Assembly (NCBI GenBank): GCA_019418625.1
Contig: DYBL01000106.1
Location: 1-24,276, forward strand
DNA from: Clostridiales bacterium
GTDB taxonomy: Bacteria; Bacillota; Clostridia; Oscillospirales; Oscillospiraceae
Length of the DNA stretch: 24,276 nucleotides
Direction of reading: 5' to 3'
Positions 9,200 through 19,250 of the stretch are shown in pieces. A program made the translations under genes and the position numbers. The notes beneath the pieces were generated by a model that was not told the DNA's origin, made no database searches, and worked only from the letters and a program-made list of their open reading frames with translations. Numbering within the stretch: position 1 is the stretch's first letter; each line of letters starts with the position of its first letter.

Positions 9200-9955
9200 A
9201 TGCGAAATATTGCCCTGAAACTCATGTATAACGGCACCGCCTACCACGGTTGGCAGGTGCAGAAAAACGCGGTCACTGTCTGTGAGACGCTGCAGGACGC
9301 CCTGGAAAAGATCACCGGCGCGCCGGTGCATCTGACCGGCTGCGGCCGCACGGACGCCGGTGTCCACGCAGAGCATTACATCGCCAATTTCCATACGGAC
9401 TCCCGCATCCCCGTGGAGCGGCTGCCCTTTGCCATCAACACCCATACGCCGGAGGACATTGCCGTCAAGGAGGCCTATGAGGTGGCGGAGGATTTCAACG
9501 CCATCGGTTCGTGCCTGCGCAAGGAGTATACGTACCGCATCTATAATTCCCGGTTCAAAAACCCCTTTTACGTGAACCGCGCGTATTTTTATCCCAAGCA
9601 TCTGGACGAGGAATTTCTCAGCCGGGCGGCGGGCATGTTCGTGGGCACCCACGATTTCCGCGCCGTGCGCTCCGTGGGTATGGAGACCCGCTCCACCGTG
9701 CGCACCATCTACTACTGCGATGTGACGCGCAGCGGCGATCTTCTGGAGCTGAAGGTGTGCGCCAACGGCTTTTTGTACAACATGGTCCGTGCCATCACCG
9801 GCACGGTGCTCTACGCGGCGGAGGGCAAATTTGCCCCGGAGGACATCCCCGGCATTCTGGAGCGGGGCGACCGCACGGCGGCCGGGCCCACGGTGCCGCC
9901 CGGTGGACTGTACCTGACAAAACTGTGGTATGAGGATGAACGACTCAATGGCTGA
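9200..9955 (+). CDS. truA: tRNA pseudouridine(38-40) synthase TruA
   Basis: A 251-aa pseudouridine synthase that modifies positions 38-40 of the tRNA anticodon arm. The catalytic aspartate is D52 in the hallmark GCGRTDAGVHA. Other family blocks are YNGTAYHGWQ at the N-terminus, FNAIGSCLRKEYTYRI, F-x-G-THDF and the C-terminal NGFLYNMVRAITG. AAAGGAG precedes the ATG at 8 bases. Placement after ecfT is conserved in Bacilli and Clostridia. The 3' end overlaps the next gene's predicted start (ATG 9948) by 8 bases. Confidence 0.97.
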   Translation: MRNIALKLMYNGTAYHGWQVQKNAVTVCETLQDALEKITGAPVHLTGCGRTDAGVHAEHYIANFHTDSRIPVERLPFAINTHTPEDIAVKEAYEVAEDFNAIGSCLRKEYTYRIYNSRFKNPFYVNRAYFYPKHLDEEFLSRAAGMFVGTHDFRAVRSVGMETRSTVRTIYYCDVTRSGDLLELKVCANGFLYNMVRAITGTVLYAAEGKFAPEDIPGILERGDRTAAGPTVPPGGLYLTKLWYEDERLNG

Positions 9956-11135
9956 TACGACGAACGACATCTGGAACGACAGTGACGGGGAGGAGCAGTC
10001 TCCCAAAAAGCGCGGGAAGCTGGGCCGCTTCGTGCTGTTTTTCCTGACGCTGGCAGTGGTGCTGGCGGTGGTGCTGGTGGCGGCCTACCGGGATGGCACC
10101 GGCTTTGACGTGCTGCGCCGCTACCTCAATTACGGTATTTCCAGCCAGGAGGAGACGGACGAGGGCTACCGCTACGACGCCGCCGCCAAAAACCGCTTTG
10201 CCGCTCTGGGCGACACGCTGGTGGTGCTGTCGGATACCTCGCTGCGGCTGCTGGACGGAAGCGGTGCGGAGCTGTGGTCGGAGACGGTGCAGATGGATGC
10301 GCCGGCCCTGGTCACCGGCGGCGGCCGGGCCGTGGCCTACGGGGTAGGCGGCCGGGTTTTGTATGTGCTGGACGAAAACGGTCTTGTGGGCAAACTGGAG
10401 GCCAACGAGGACGAGCCCTATATCGCGGCCACCCTCAACGCCGAGGGCTGGCTTGCGGTGACGGCGGAAAAGAAAAACTACAAGGGCTGCGTGTCTGTGT
10501 ACAACGCTTCCATGGAGAAGGTATTTGACTTCAACTCCTCCCGCCGCTTTGTGACGGACGCCTATGTGACGGACGACTGCAAGCGCCTGGCGGCCGTGAC
10601 CCTGGGCCAGGAGGGCGGCACGTTTATCAGCAATGTGGTGCTCTACGATCTGAAGGAAACGGAGCCCATGGCGGATTACAGCATCACCGACGGGCTGGTC
10701 ATGTCCATCGGACAGATGAACGGCGAGCTGGTCACGGTGGCGGACAGCAGGCTGACGTTTGCGGACCCCGGCGGCGAGATCTCCGGGGAGTACACCTACG
10801 GCGGCGAGTATCTGCGGGAATTTGACTGTCAGGGCGACGGTTATGTGGTGCTGCTTTTGAACCGGTACCAGTCCGGCAGCGTGGGGCGTCTTGTGACTGT
10901 GGGGACGGATGGCGCGGAGATGGCGTCTTTGGATGTGAACCGGGAGATCCTCAGCGTTTCGGCGGCGGGGCGGTATATCGCCGTGCTGTATACGGACTCG
11001 CTGGTGGTCTATAATCCGGACCTTCAGGCATATGCAACATTGGAGGGCACGGACGCGGCCAAGGAGGCACTGGTGCGCCAGAACGGCTCTGCGCTGCTGA
11101 TCGGAGCGGAGTCGGCGCGGCTGTATCTCCCTTAA
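9948..11135 (+). CDS. DUF5711-like membrane-anchored beta-propeller protein
   Basis: A protein of about 395 aa with an acidic N-terminus, a basic KKRGKLGR patch, one transmembrane helix (about residues 28-47) and a long exterior region. The exterior is made of repeated beta-strand-rich units (V-V-L-S-D-T-S-L-R-L-L-D, V-L-Y-V-L-D-E-N-G and similar), consistent with a WD40/quinoprotein-like propeller. This fits the DUF5711 family common in Clostridia. Its function is unknown; an envelope or scaffolding role is only a guess. The in-frame ATGs at 9930 and 9936 are alternatives, but only ATG 9948 has a suitable GAGGA upstream (9932-9936). It overlaps truA, so coupling is likely, and a CvpA-family gene follows. 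Confidence 0.75.
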   Translation: MADTTNDIWNDSDGEEQSPKKRGKLGRFVLFFLTLAVVLAVVLVAAYRDGTGFDVLRRYLNYGISSQEETDEGYRYDAAAKNRFAALGDTLVVLSDTSLRLLDGSGAELWSETVQMDAPALVTGGGRAVAYGVGGRVLYVLDENGLVGKLEANEDEPYIAATLNAEGWLAVTAEKKNYKGCVSVYNASMEKVFDFNSSRRFVTDAYVTDDCKRLAAVTLGQEGGTFISNVVLYDLKETEPMADYSITDGLVMSIGQMNGELVTVADSRLTFADPGGEISGEYTYGGEYLREFDCQGDGYVVLLLNRYQSGSVGRLVTVGTDGAEMASLDVNREILSVSAAGRYIAVLYTDSLVVYNPDLQAYATLEGTDAAKEALVRQNGSALLIGAESARLYLP

Positions 11136-11192
11136 GTGGAAAGAACTTTTGGGGAGTTAACAAAACGTTTACAGGAGGAAAGGTAGGCAAGA

Positions 11193-11894
11193 ATGACGAC
11201 AACTGTTATAATAGATATCGCTGCGGCGGTTGTCCTGCTGGGCTTTGCCGCAGGCGGTGCCAAGCGGGGACTGTTCCGCGCGCTTGCCGGACTTTTGACC
11301 ATCGTGGTGGCGCTGGCCGGCGCCGGGATCATCGCTGCTGCGCTGACCACACCGGTGACCAAACTGGTGACGCCGCTGCTGGCGGAGCATGTGGAGCAGC
11401 GGGTGGAAAATGCCCTGGCGGAGGAAGCCGGCCAGGTGCAGATGCCGGAGGCGGATGTGGACGACGGAGGCGATCTTTTGGATCTGCTCTCGCTCATCGG
11501 TCTGGACAGCGACGTGCGGGAGAATCTGGCGGAAGACATCCAGAACGCCGTGCACGACACCGGCGTGTCTGTGGCCACCGCCGTGGTGGAGAGCCTGACC
11601 AGGACCTTCATCTACGGAGCGCTGTTCCTTCTCTCCTTTGCCGCCTTGCTGATCCTGCTGAAGATCGCCATCCGGGCCATGGACCTGGTGCTGAAGCTGC
11701 CGGTGCTCCACGGGCTCAATTCGCTGGGCGGTGCTGCCATTGGCCTTGCGGAGGGCGCGCTGGTGCTGTTTTTGGCCGTGTGGGTGCTTCGCCGGCTGGG
11801 CATGTCCTTTGAGACCGGTCCGGCGGCCCAGACGATCCTGTTTCAATTTTTCACGACGCACACCCCGCTGGATGTGCTGTCGCTTTTGCAATAA
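11193..11894 (+). CDS. CvpA-family membrane protein
   Basis: A 233-aa protein with a CvpA-like layout. Two N-terminal helices (about residues 5-25 and 28-52) with G-x-x-K-R-G-L in between are followed by a soluble acidic insert (about 65-135) and two C-terminal helices (about 138-165 and 175-205). The last pair carries the NSLGGAAIGLAEGALVL segment, typical for the family. CvpA is named for colicin V production in E. coli; its molecular role is not settled. AGGAGG lies 14 bases before the ATG, rather far, and AGGTAGG is nearer. A TATAAT just inside the gene (11207-11212) has no -35 at a proper distance. Sits between the DUF5711-like gene and clpE. Confidence 0.82.
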   Translation: MTTTVIIDIAAAVVLLGFAAGGAKRGLFRALAGLLTIVVALAGAGIIAAALTTPVTKLVTPLLAEHVEQRVENALAEEAGQVQMPEADVDDGGDLLDLLSLIGLDSDVRENLAEDIQNAVHDTGVSVATAVVESLTRTFIYGALFLLSFAALLILLKIAIRAMDLVLKLPVLHGLNSLGGAAIGLAEGALVLFLAVWVLRRLGMSFETGPAAQTILFQFFTTHTPLDVLSLLQ

Positions 11895-11909
11895 CGCTGG
11901 AGGTATACG

Positions 11910-14240
<2,331 letters not shown>

Positions 14241-14256
14241 AGAGGAGGCGAGGGCT

Positions 14257-14466
14257 GTGCTGTTTCGCAAGGATATCGAGCCCCACTGCGCCTACTGTCA
14301 GCGGGGCCAGCAGATCAACGAGCGGGAGGTAGCCTGCGTCAAGCGGGGCATCGTTCAGATGGAGGACCACTGCCGGGCCTTCAAATACGATCCCCTCAAG
14401 CGGGTGCCGCCTCGTCCTGCGGCGCTGGATACGGAAAAACTGAAAGAAGCGGATTTCTCTTTGTGA
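14257..14466 (+). CDS. 69-aa cysteine-rich small protein
   Basis: An open frame of 70 codons starting with GTG 14257, with AGAGGAGG at 14241-14248 upstream and 16 bases after the clpE stop. The product has four cysteines (C11, C14, C27, C39), starting with a CxxC knuckle (HCAYC), which suggests a zinc site. A basic FKYDPLKRVPPRP stretch and a charged C-terminus follow. It resembles small conserved hypothetical proteins of Oscillospiraceae by my recollection, with no known function. The coupling to clpE is positional evidence only. A terminator-like hairpin follows. The GTG start is favoured because upstream in-frame codons run through the clpE 3' end without a ribosome-binding site. Confidence 0.75.
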   Translation: MLFRKDIEPHCAYCQRGQQINEREVACVKRGIVQMEDHCRAFKYDPLKRVPPRPAALDTEKLKEADFSL

Positions 14467-14475
14467 GGGAAAACA

Positions 14476-14508
14476 AAATCAGGCACCCCGGCCCGGGGTG
14501 CCTGATTT
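14476..14508. terminator. Strong hairpin after the clpE run (terminator or attenuator)
   Basis: A perfect 15-bp stem (14476-14490 with 14494-14508) with a 3-nt loop. On the plus strand only three Ts follow, then the ribosome-binding site of the next gene begins at once. It may terminate partially, or mark the start of the next message by processing. No promoter is obvious between it and 14527. Confidence 0.65.
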
Positions 14509-14526
14509 GCTAAAGGAGGTACGGGT

Positions 14527-15348
14527 ATGGAGATTCGGAAAGTTTGGGCGCTTTATTACAGCGCCACAGGCACCACGGACAAGGCGGTGAACACCATTGC
14601 GGAAGCTCTGGCGCAAGCGCTGGAGGTGCCGCTGGAACGGGTGGGCTTCACCCGGCCGGCAGAGCGGCAAAAGGAGTATTCCTTTACAGAAACAGACCTG
14701 GTGGTGGTGGGCTCTCCCACCTACGCGGGCAAGCTGCCCAACAAGATCCTGCCGGACTTTCAGACAAAACTCCACGGAAACGGCGCCCTGGCAGTGGCGG
14801 TGGTGCTGTTCGGCAACCGCAGCTACGACAATTCCCTGGCGGAGCTTTGCGCTGTTTTGGAGGGAGACCGCTTCCATACGGTGGCCGCCGGAGCCTTTGT
14901 GGGCCGTCATGCCTTCACGGACGTATTGGGTGAGGGACGGCCGGACTGGGATGACCGGCGTGAGATGACGGCGTTTGCCAAAGCGATTGCTGACAAGGTC
15001 ATTTCCTTGACAGAAATCCCTGCCGCCGTTGTAGTCCCCGGTGATGCCGCCGCTCCCTACTATGTGCCCAAGGGGACGGACGGACAGCCGGCCAAGTTCC
15101 TCAAGGCCAAGCCCCAGACGGATGTGGGCAAGTGCACCAATTGCGGCGCCTGCGCCCGCCTTTGCCCCATGGGCGCCATCGACCCGGAGAATGTGGCCTC
15201 TGTGCCCGGCACCTGCATCAAGTGCCAGGCCTGCGTGCGCAAGTGCACCCGCCGCGCCAAATACTTTGACGACCCGGCCTTTTTGAGCCATGTGGCCATG
15301 CTGGAGCAAAACTTCACGGAGCCGAAGAAGAACGAGGTGTTTTTGTGA
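14527..15348 (+). CDS. EFR1-type flavodoxin/2x[4Fe-4S] ferredoxin fusion
   Basis: A 273-aa two-domain redox protein. The first 170 or so residues are a flavodoxin-like fold with an FMN phosphate loop (YYSATGTTDKA, residues about 10-20) and a GSPTYAGKLP loop. The C-terminal part holds two ferredoxin clusters: C203-x2-C206-x2-C209-x3-C213-P and C230-x2-C233-x2-C236-x3-C240, the second lacking the usual proline after its last cysteine. This order is the EFR1 layout of Clostridia. It probably moves low-potential electrons, but its partners are unknown. AAAGGAGG precedes the ATG. Only 23 bases separate its stop from the lipase-like gene's start, so the two are likely co-transcribed. Confidence 0.88.
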   Translation: MEIRKVWALYYSATGTTDKAVNTIAEALAQALEVPLERVGFTRPAERQKEYSFTETDLVVVGSPTYAGKLPNKILPDFQTKLHGNGALAVAVVLFGNRSYDNSLAELCAVLEGDRFHTVAAGAFVGRHAFTDVLGEGRPDWDDRREMTAFAKAIADKVISLTEIPAAVVVPGDAAAPYYVPKGTDGQPAKFLKAKPQTDVGKCTNCGACARLCPMGAIDPENVASVPGTCIKCQACVRKCTRRAKYFDDPAFLSHVAMLEQNFTEPKKNEVFL

Positions 15349-15371
15349 GTGGAAGCGTGGGGGGAGACCGT

Positions 15372-16751
15372 ATGAGATGGATACGCCGGACGCTGTATGT
15401 CTTTGGGATATTGGGTTTTTCCAATCTGGCAGCGGCCGCCTGTATGGCACCGTACATGGTGAGTGCGAACGGTGCTGGCGGTCTGCTGCTGGGGCTGGTA
15501 TCCCTGGCCCTGCTGGGCTGTGCACTGCTTTGCCCTCTGGGGAGAGACGCCTTTCCTACCCGCGTTATCCAGACGCTGGCAGGAGGCGTGGAGCTGCTTC
15601 GGCTTTTCCTGGTGACGGCGACGATCAACGCAGCGTCGGTCCTGGGCTTTTTGCTGACGGTTTCTCCGTGGACCGGTGCGGATGGCTATGAAAGAGGCGT
15701 GGGGGCGCTGATCTGCGGGGTACATGTATTCCTTGTGGTGGCGGTGGAGGCCGCCGTCTTTTGGAACGGCATGATCCGGGTGTACCTGACCTCTGTCCAG
15801 CTGGGATTGAAGCATCGGATACTGGCGGCGCTGTGCGGCTGGATCCCGCTGGTCAACATCTGGTATCTCACGAAGATCATCCGCATCGCCTCGGACGAGG
15901 TGGAGTTTGAAACAGAGAAGTGGGAGCTGGACGAGACCCGGGCCGAAAGTGAGATCTGCAAAACAAAGTATCCCCTCCTGCTGGTCCATGGGGTGTTCTT
16001 CCGGGACTACCGCTACATCAATTACTGGGGCCGCATCCCCAGGGAGCTGCGGCGCAACGGCGCCCGGATCTACTACGGCTGCCAGCAGTCTGCCGCCGCG
16101 GTGGAGGACAGCGGAAAGGAACTGGCGGAGCGGATCCGTGCCATCATAACCGAGACCGGCTGCGAAAAGGTCAATATCATCGCCCATTCCAAAGGCGGGC
16201 TGGACAGCCGGGCGGCCATTGCCCATCAGGGGATGGGACCGTATGTTGCCACCCTCACCACCATCAATACGCCCCACCGGGGATGCATTTTTGCCGAGTA
16301 CCTGCTGGGCAAGGTGCCCCAGGCGGCCCGGCGGAAGATCGCGGACACCTATAACGCCACACTTCGGCGCCTGGGGGACGAGGACCCGGATTTCCTGGCG
16401 GCGGTAACGGACCTGACTGCCTCCGCCTGCGAAAGGCGAAACGCCGTCACGCCGGACGATCCCGGCGTGGTGTATGAGAGCGTCATGTCCTACTGCAGAC
16501 GGGCCGGTCATGGAAAGTTTCCTCTGAATATGACGCATCCCATCGTCCGCCATTTTGACGGAAAAAACGACGGGCTGGTGTCAGTGGACTCGGCGAAGTG
16601 GGGCAGCCGCTTCACGCTGCTGGAGCCTCGTGGAAAACGCGGCATCTCCCATGGAGATGTGGTGGACCTGAACCGGGAGAATATCCCGGGGTTCGATGTG
16701 CGGGAATTTTATGTGGAGCTGGTGGCGGATCTGAAGCGGCGCGGGTATTGA
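15372..16751 (+). CDS. Membrane-anchored lipase-like alpha/beta hydrolase
   Basis: A 459-aa protein. The N-terminal 165 residues hold four or five hydrophobic helices (about 8-28, 38-56, 70-97, 108-133, 147-165), followed by a soluble alpha/beta-hydrolase domain (about 190-459). The hydrolase opens with PLLLVHGVFFRDYRYINYWG, the oxyanion-hole region of triacylglycerol lipases. The nucleophile elbow is AHSKGG (S273) rather than the more usual GHSxGG. A likely acid is D396 or D400 in FDGKNDGLVS, and the histidine is H427 in ISHGD, the order of Ser-Asp-His lipases. It is probably an inner-membrane esterase or lipase; the substrate is unknown. I chose ATG 15372 because GGGGGAG lies about 7 bases upstream; GTG 15345 overlapping the previous stop is an alternative. 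Confidence 0.8.
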   Translation: MRWIRRTLYVFGILGFSNLAAAACMAPYMVSANGAGGLLLGLVSLALLGCALLCPLGRDAFPTRVIQTLAGGVELLRLFLVTATINAASVLGFLLTVSPWTGADGYERGVGALICGVHVFLVVAVEAAVFWNGMIRVYLTSVQLGLKHRILAALCGWIPLVNIWYLTKIIRIASDEVEFETEKWELDETRAESEICKTKYPLLLVHGVFFRDYRYINYWGRIPRELRRNGARIYYGCQQSAAAVEDSGKELAERIRAIITETGCEKVNIIAHSKGGLDSRAAIAHQGMGPYVATLTTINTPHRGCIFAEYLLGKVPQAARRKIADTYNATLRRLGDEDPDFLAAVTDLTASACERRNAVTPDDPGVVYESVMSYCRRAGHGKFPLNMTHPIVRHFDGKNDGLVSVDSAKWGSRFTLLEPRGKRGISHGDVVDLNRENIPGFDVREFYVELVADLKRRGY

Positions 16752-16761
16752 GAGACAAAAC

Positions 16762-16800
16762 AAAAAAGCGGAGGCATCCAATGGATGCCTCCGCTTTTTT
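16762..16800. terminator. Bidirectional terminator between convergent genes
   Basis: A perfect 18-bp stem (16762-16779 with 16783-16800), including six A-T pairs at its base, and a 3-nt loop. It ends in six Ts in both directions and serves the lipase-like gene (plus) and the DD-carboxypeptidase (minus). Confidence 0.95.
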
Positions 16801-16805
16801 CAGGT

Positions 16806-17948
16806 TCAGGTAGAAGAGGTGTCGGTTTGTGAGCCGGTATCCCCGGCGGAGGCCGCCTCCTCGGAGACGCCGCAGTAGGTCTTGTAAAGCTCCGCGTGGT
16901 CATAGATGGCCCGCCAGGAGCTGTATGCGTTGCCGGTGACACAGATATAGCGGCTGCCGTCGGGTGCCTGAGCGCAGCTGGCGGCGCAGTTGCCGGACTG
17001 GGACACATAACCGGTCTTGGCGGCGATCACGTCGAGGCCGCCGGTGTCCTTGTCCTCGATGCGGCGCAAAAACCAGTTGGAGAGGACCTGCCCGTCCGGG
17101 TGAGCCTCCGTGGGAGCGGTCTCGTAGGTGCGGGCGTCCAGCACCTGACGGCACAGCTCGTTGTCCATAGCCGCCTTGAGGATCATGGCCATGTCATACA
17201 CGGTGCACACGTGCTCCGGGTCGTAAAGTCCCACGCAGTTGGTGAAGTGGGCGGTCTCACTGAGGCCCAGCTCCTCCAGCTTTTCGTTCATGAGCGTCAC
17301 AAATGCCTCCTGGGAGCCGGCCACATAGGTGGCAAGGCCCAGCGCCGCGTCGGCGCCGGAGGGAAGGATGGTGCCGTAGAGCAGTTCCCGGATGGTCACG
17401 GTCTCACCCACGTCCAGCCCCACCACGCTGCATCCGTTCACATAGCAGTAGTCCGTGATATCGATGGTCATGGTAAAGGTATCGTCCAGATCCGTCACAT
17501 GCTCGGCGGCCACCAAAAGCGTGAGGATCTTGGTCATGGAGGCGGGAGAGATGACGGTGCGGGCTTCTTTTTCCGCCAGGATCGTTCCTTCATCCAGATC
17601 CACCAAAATGGCGTAGGCGCTGGGGAGCTCCTCGCCCAGCTGGACGGTCTCAGCCGTCTCGGAAACGGAGAAGGGCTGCTCCGGCTCTGACGTCTGGGAA
17701 GCGGCCTCCATGGACGGCATGGATGCGGCCATCACTGTCTGCTTGGGCACATCATCCCCCGCTGTGCGGTTGGTGGCCAAGGCGGTGAGCAGCACCACAA
17801 ATACGCCGCCCAGCAGGAAAAAGGGGGCCATGAGCAGCAGCTGGCGCCGGCGGCGCTCCTGCTGCTTTTTCTTTCGGGCAGCTGCACGCTGGGCCCGCCG
17901 GGCGGCGCGTTCTTCTTCGGTAAAAGCGGAGGTGTACTTTCCTTCCAT
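16806..17948 (-). CDS. D-alanyl-D-alanine carboxypeptidase (peptidase S11 family), membrane-anchored
   Basis: A 380-aa penicillin-binding protein of the S11 (DacA/DacF) type, which trims the terminal D-Ala of peptidoglycan stem peptides. The highly basic cytoplasmic N-terminus (about residues 14-36) precedes one transmembrane helix (about 37-60), then a linker, so it is anchored N-terminally with the enzyme outside. The catalytic tetrad is S137-M-T-K140 and the third motif K311-T-G313. The second motif reads S197-G-A199-D, where the family usually has S-x-N, so the asparagine is replaced by alanine. The typical C-terminal beta domain seems missing; a short Thr/Ser-rich tail ends the protein. 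ATG 17948 has AGGAG upstream. It is divergent from the P-loop gene. Confidence 0.88.
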   Translation of the reverse strand: MEGKYTSAFTEEERAARRAQRAAARKKKQQERRRRQLLLMAPFFLLGGVFVVLLTALATNRTAGDDVPKQTVMAASMPSMEAASQTSEPEQPFSVSETAETVQLGEELPSAYAILVDLDEGTILAEKEARTVISPASMTKILTLLVAAEHVTDLDDTFTMTIDITDYCYVNGCSVVGLDVGETVTIRELLYGTILPSGADAALGLATYVAGSQEAFVTLMNEKLEELGLSETAHFTNCVGLYDPEHVCTVYDMAMILKAAMDNELCRQVLDARTYETAPTEAHPDGQVLSNWFLRRIEDKDTGGLDVIAAKTGYVSQSGNCAASCAQAPDGSRYICVTGNAYSSWRAIYDHAELYKTYCGVSEEAASAGDTGSQTDTSST

Positions 17949-17980
17949 AGGGCGGCTCCTGTCTTGTCTGTGATTTTTTC

Positions 17981-17986
17981 ATTATA
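17981..17986 (-). promoter_or_regulatory. -10 box for the DD-carboxypeptidase gene
   Basis: A perfect TATAAT on the minus strand, 33 bases upstream of the start codon. The -35 region at 16-17 bases is weak (TGCATT or GTGCAT). The rest of the 188-bp divergent gap (17949-18136) shows only a poor CATAAT (18099-18104) facing the plus gene. Confidence 0.5.
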
Positions 17987-18136
17987 GCAGAACTTTCGGC
18001 AAAATGCACCGGTAGATCAAGAAATTCCAGAAAAAATGTGTGGCTTTCCCGGGGGAGAAAGAGGACGGGAAGTTTAATGTCAAAGAGGCGGCGGACGGCA
18101 TAATCTGTGGTGAGAATGAAGCTTGGAGGAGAGTTT

Positions 18137-19207
18137 ATGGCACAGGTTACGAACTTCTTTGTAGGCGCCAACAGCGGCGCAGGATTTCAAAACCTCTTTT
18201 CCCAGGTGACGGACGAGACGGCGGCCTATGATGTGATGGTCCTGAAGGGCGGCCCGGGCGTGGGGAAGAATACCTTCATGCGGGAGATCGGCAAGACCAT
18301 GGAGCGGGCGGGAACGCCGGTAGAGTATCTTTGGTGCTCCGGTGACCCGGACTCGCTGGACGGCGTGGTGCTCCCGGCTCTGCGCTGCGCCGTGGTGGAC
18401 GGCACCAGCCCCCATGTCGTGGAGCCTAGGTTTCCTGCCGCTGTGGGACGCTATGTGGATTTGGGTCGGTTCTACGATCTGACGGCGGCAAAGCTGTCGG
18501 CCACGGAGGTCAAGGCGCATACTTACGCCTATAAGCGAGCCTATGAGCGGGCTTACCGCTATCTCAAGGCTGCGCGGCTGGTAGAGGAGGAGAACGCCGC
18601 CGGCGCCGCCGCGGTATTTGACCGGCATCACGCTCTGGCCCGGCTGGAGCGGATCGGCCAGCGGGAACTGCATGGGAAGGGAAAAGAAAGCGGACGAACG
18701 TCGCTTCGCTTTTTGGGCAGCCTCACCCACAAGGGCTATATTTGGCGCTTTGACAGCGTGGATGCATTGTGTCCCAAGGTGTACGTACTGGCGGACAGCT
18801 GGGGGCTTGCGGGGGAGGGGCTTTCCCTGCTGCGCACCATGGCGTCGGAAAAGGGCTGGGACAGCATTTCCTGCGTATGCCCGGAGGACCCGGAGCGGCT
18901 GGAGCATTTGCTCATCCCCGGCCTGGGCCTGGCGTTTGTGACCAGCCGGCCGGGCATGGAGTACCCGGGCAAGCCGTTTCGCCGTATCCATCTGGATACT
19001 TTGGCCGAGCCGGTGGAAAAGGGCCGCCAGCGGCTGCAGTCGCGGCTGACCGTGCTGCTGCGGGATGAGGGCGTAGCCGCACTGAAAGCTGCCAAGGCGT
19101 CCCATGACGCGCTGGAGGCAGTTTACAATCCCTATGTGGACTTTGAGGGCGTGCGGGCCCAGGCAGCGCTGGAAGCCGGGCGGCTTTTAAGCTGGCTGGA
19201 GCAGTAA
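18137..19207 (+). CDS. PRK06851-like P-loop protein with altered nucleotide-binding motifs
   Basis: A 356-aa protein of the PRK06851 type (predicted ATPases of sporulating Firmicutes, function unknown). Family blocks are FFVGANSGAGFQNLF at the start, WCSGDPDSLDGVVLP and the VVDGTSPHVVEPRFP segment. The P-loop at about residues 39-48 reads GGPGVGKNTF: the Ser/Thr after the lysine, which binds magnesium, is Asn. The second half repeats the fold (FLGSLTHKGYI...), but at its P-loop position reads DSWGLAGEGLS, with no GK. It may bind nucleotide poorly or not hydrolyse it; this is inference. ATG 18137 is preceded by GGAGGAG. A bidirectional terminator begins at its stop codon. Confidence 0.78.
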   Translation: MAQVTNFFVGANSGAGFQNLFSQVTDETAAYDVMVLKGGPGVGKNTFMREIGKTMERAGTPVEYLWCSGDPDSLDGVVLPALRCAVVDGTSPHVVEPRFPAAVGRYVDLGRFYDLTAAKLSATEVKAHTYAYKRAYERAYRYLKAARLVEEENAAGAAAVFDRHHALARLERIGQRELHGKGKESGRTSLRFLGSLTHKGYIWRFDSVDALCPKVYVLADSWGLAGEGLSLLRTMASEKGWDSISCVCPEDPERLEHLLIPGLGLAFVTSRPGMEYPGKPFRRIHLDTLAEPVEKGRQRLQSRLTVLLRDEGVAALKAAKASHDALEAVYNPYVDFEGVRAQAALEAGRLLSWLEQ

Positions 19208-19244
19208 AAAAGGAAGCGGAGCCGCAGGCTCCGCTTCCTTTTTT
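19206..19244. terminator. Bidirectional terminator between convergent genes
   Basis: A perfect 18-bp stem (19206-19223 with 19227-19244) with a GCA loop and six A-T pairs at the base. It starts within the TAA stop of the P-loop gene and ends 6 bases before the stop of the minus-strand cysteine desulfidase. Confidence 0.95.
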
Positions 19245-19250
19245 ACTTAG

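Noticed and set aside
11207..11212. Perfect TATAAT just inside the cvpA-like gene
   Set aside because: No -35 hexamer at 15-19 bases; the nearest TTTACA is 33 bases away. The motif also encodes part of the protein's N-terminus.
15345..15371. GTG start for the lipase-like protein, overlapping the EFR1 stop
   Set aside because: It would add nine residues before a typical membrane start; ATG 15372 has the clear GGGGGAG site at good spacing.
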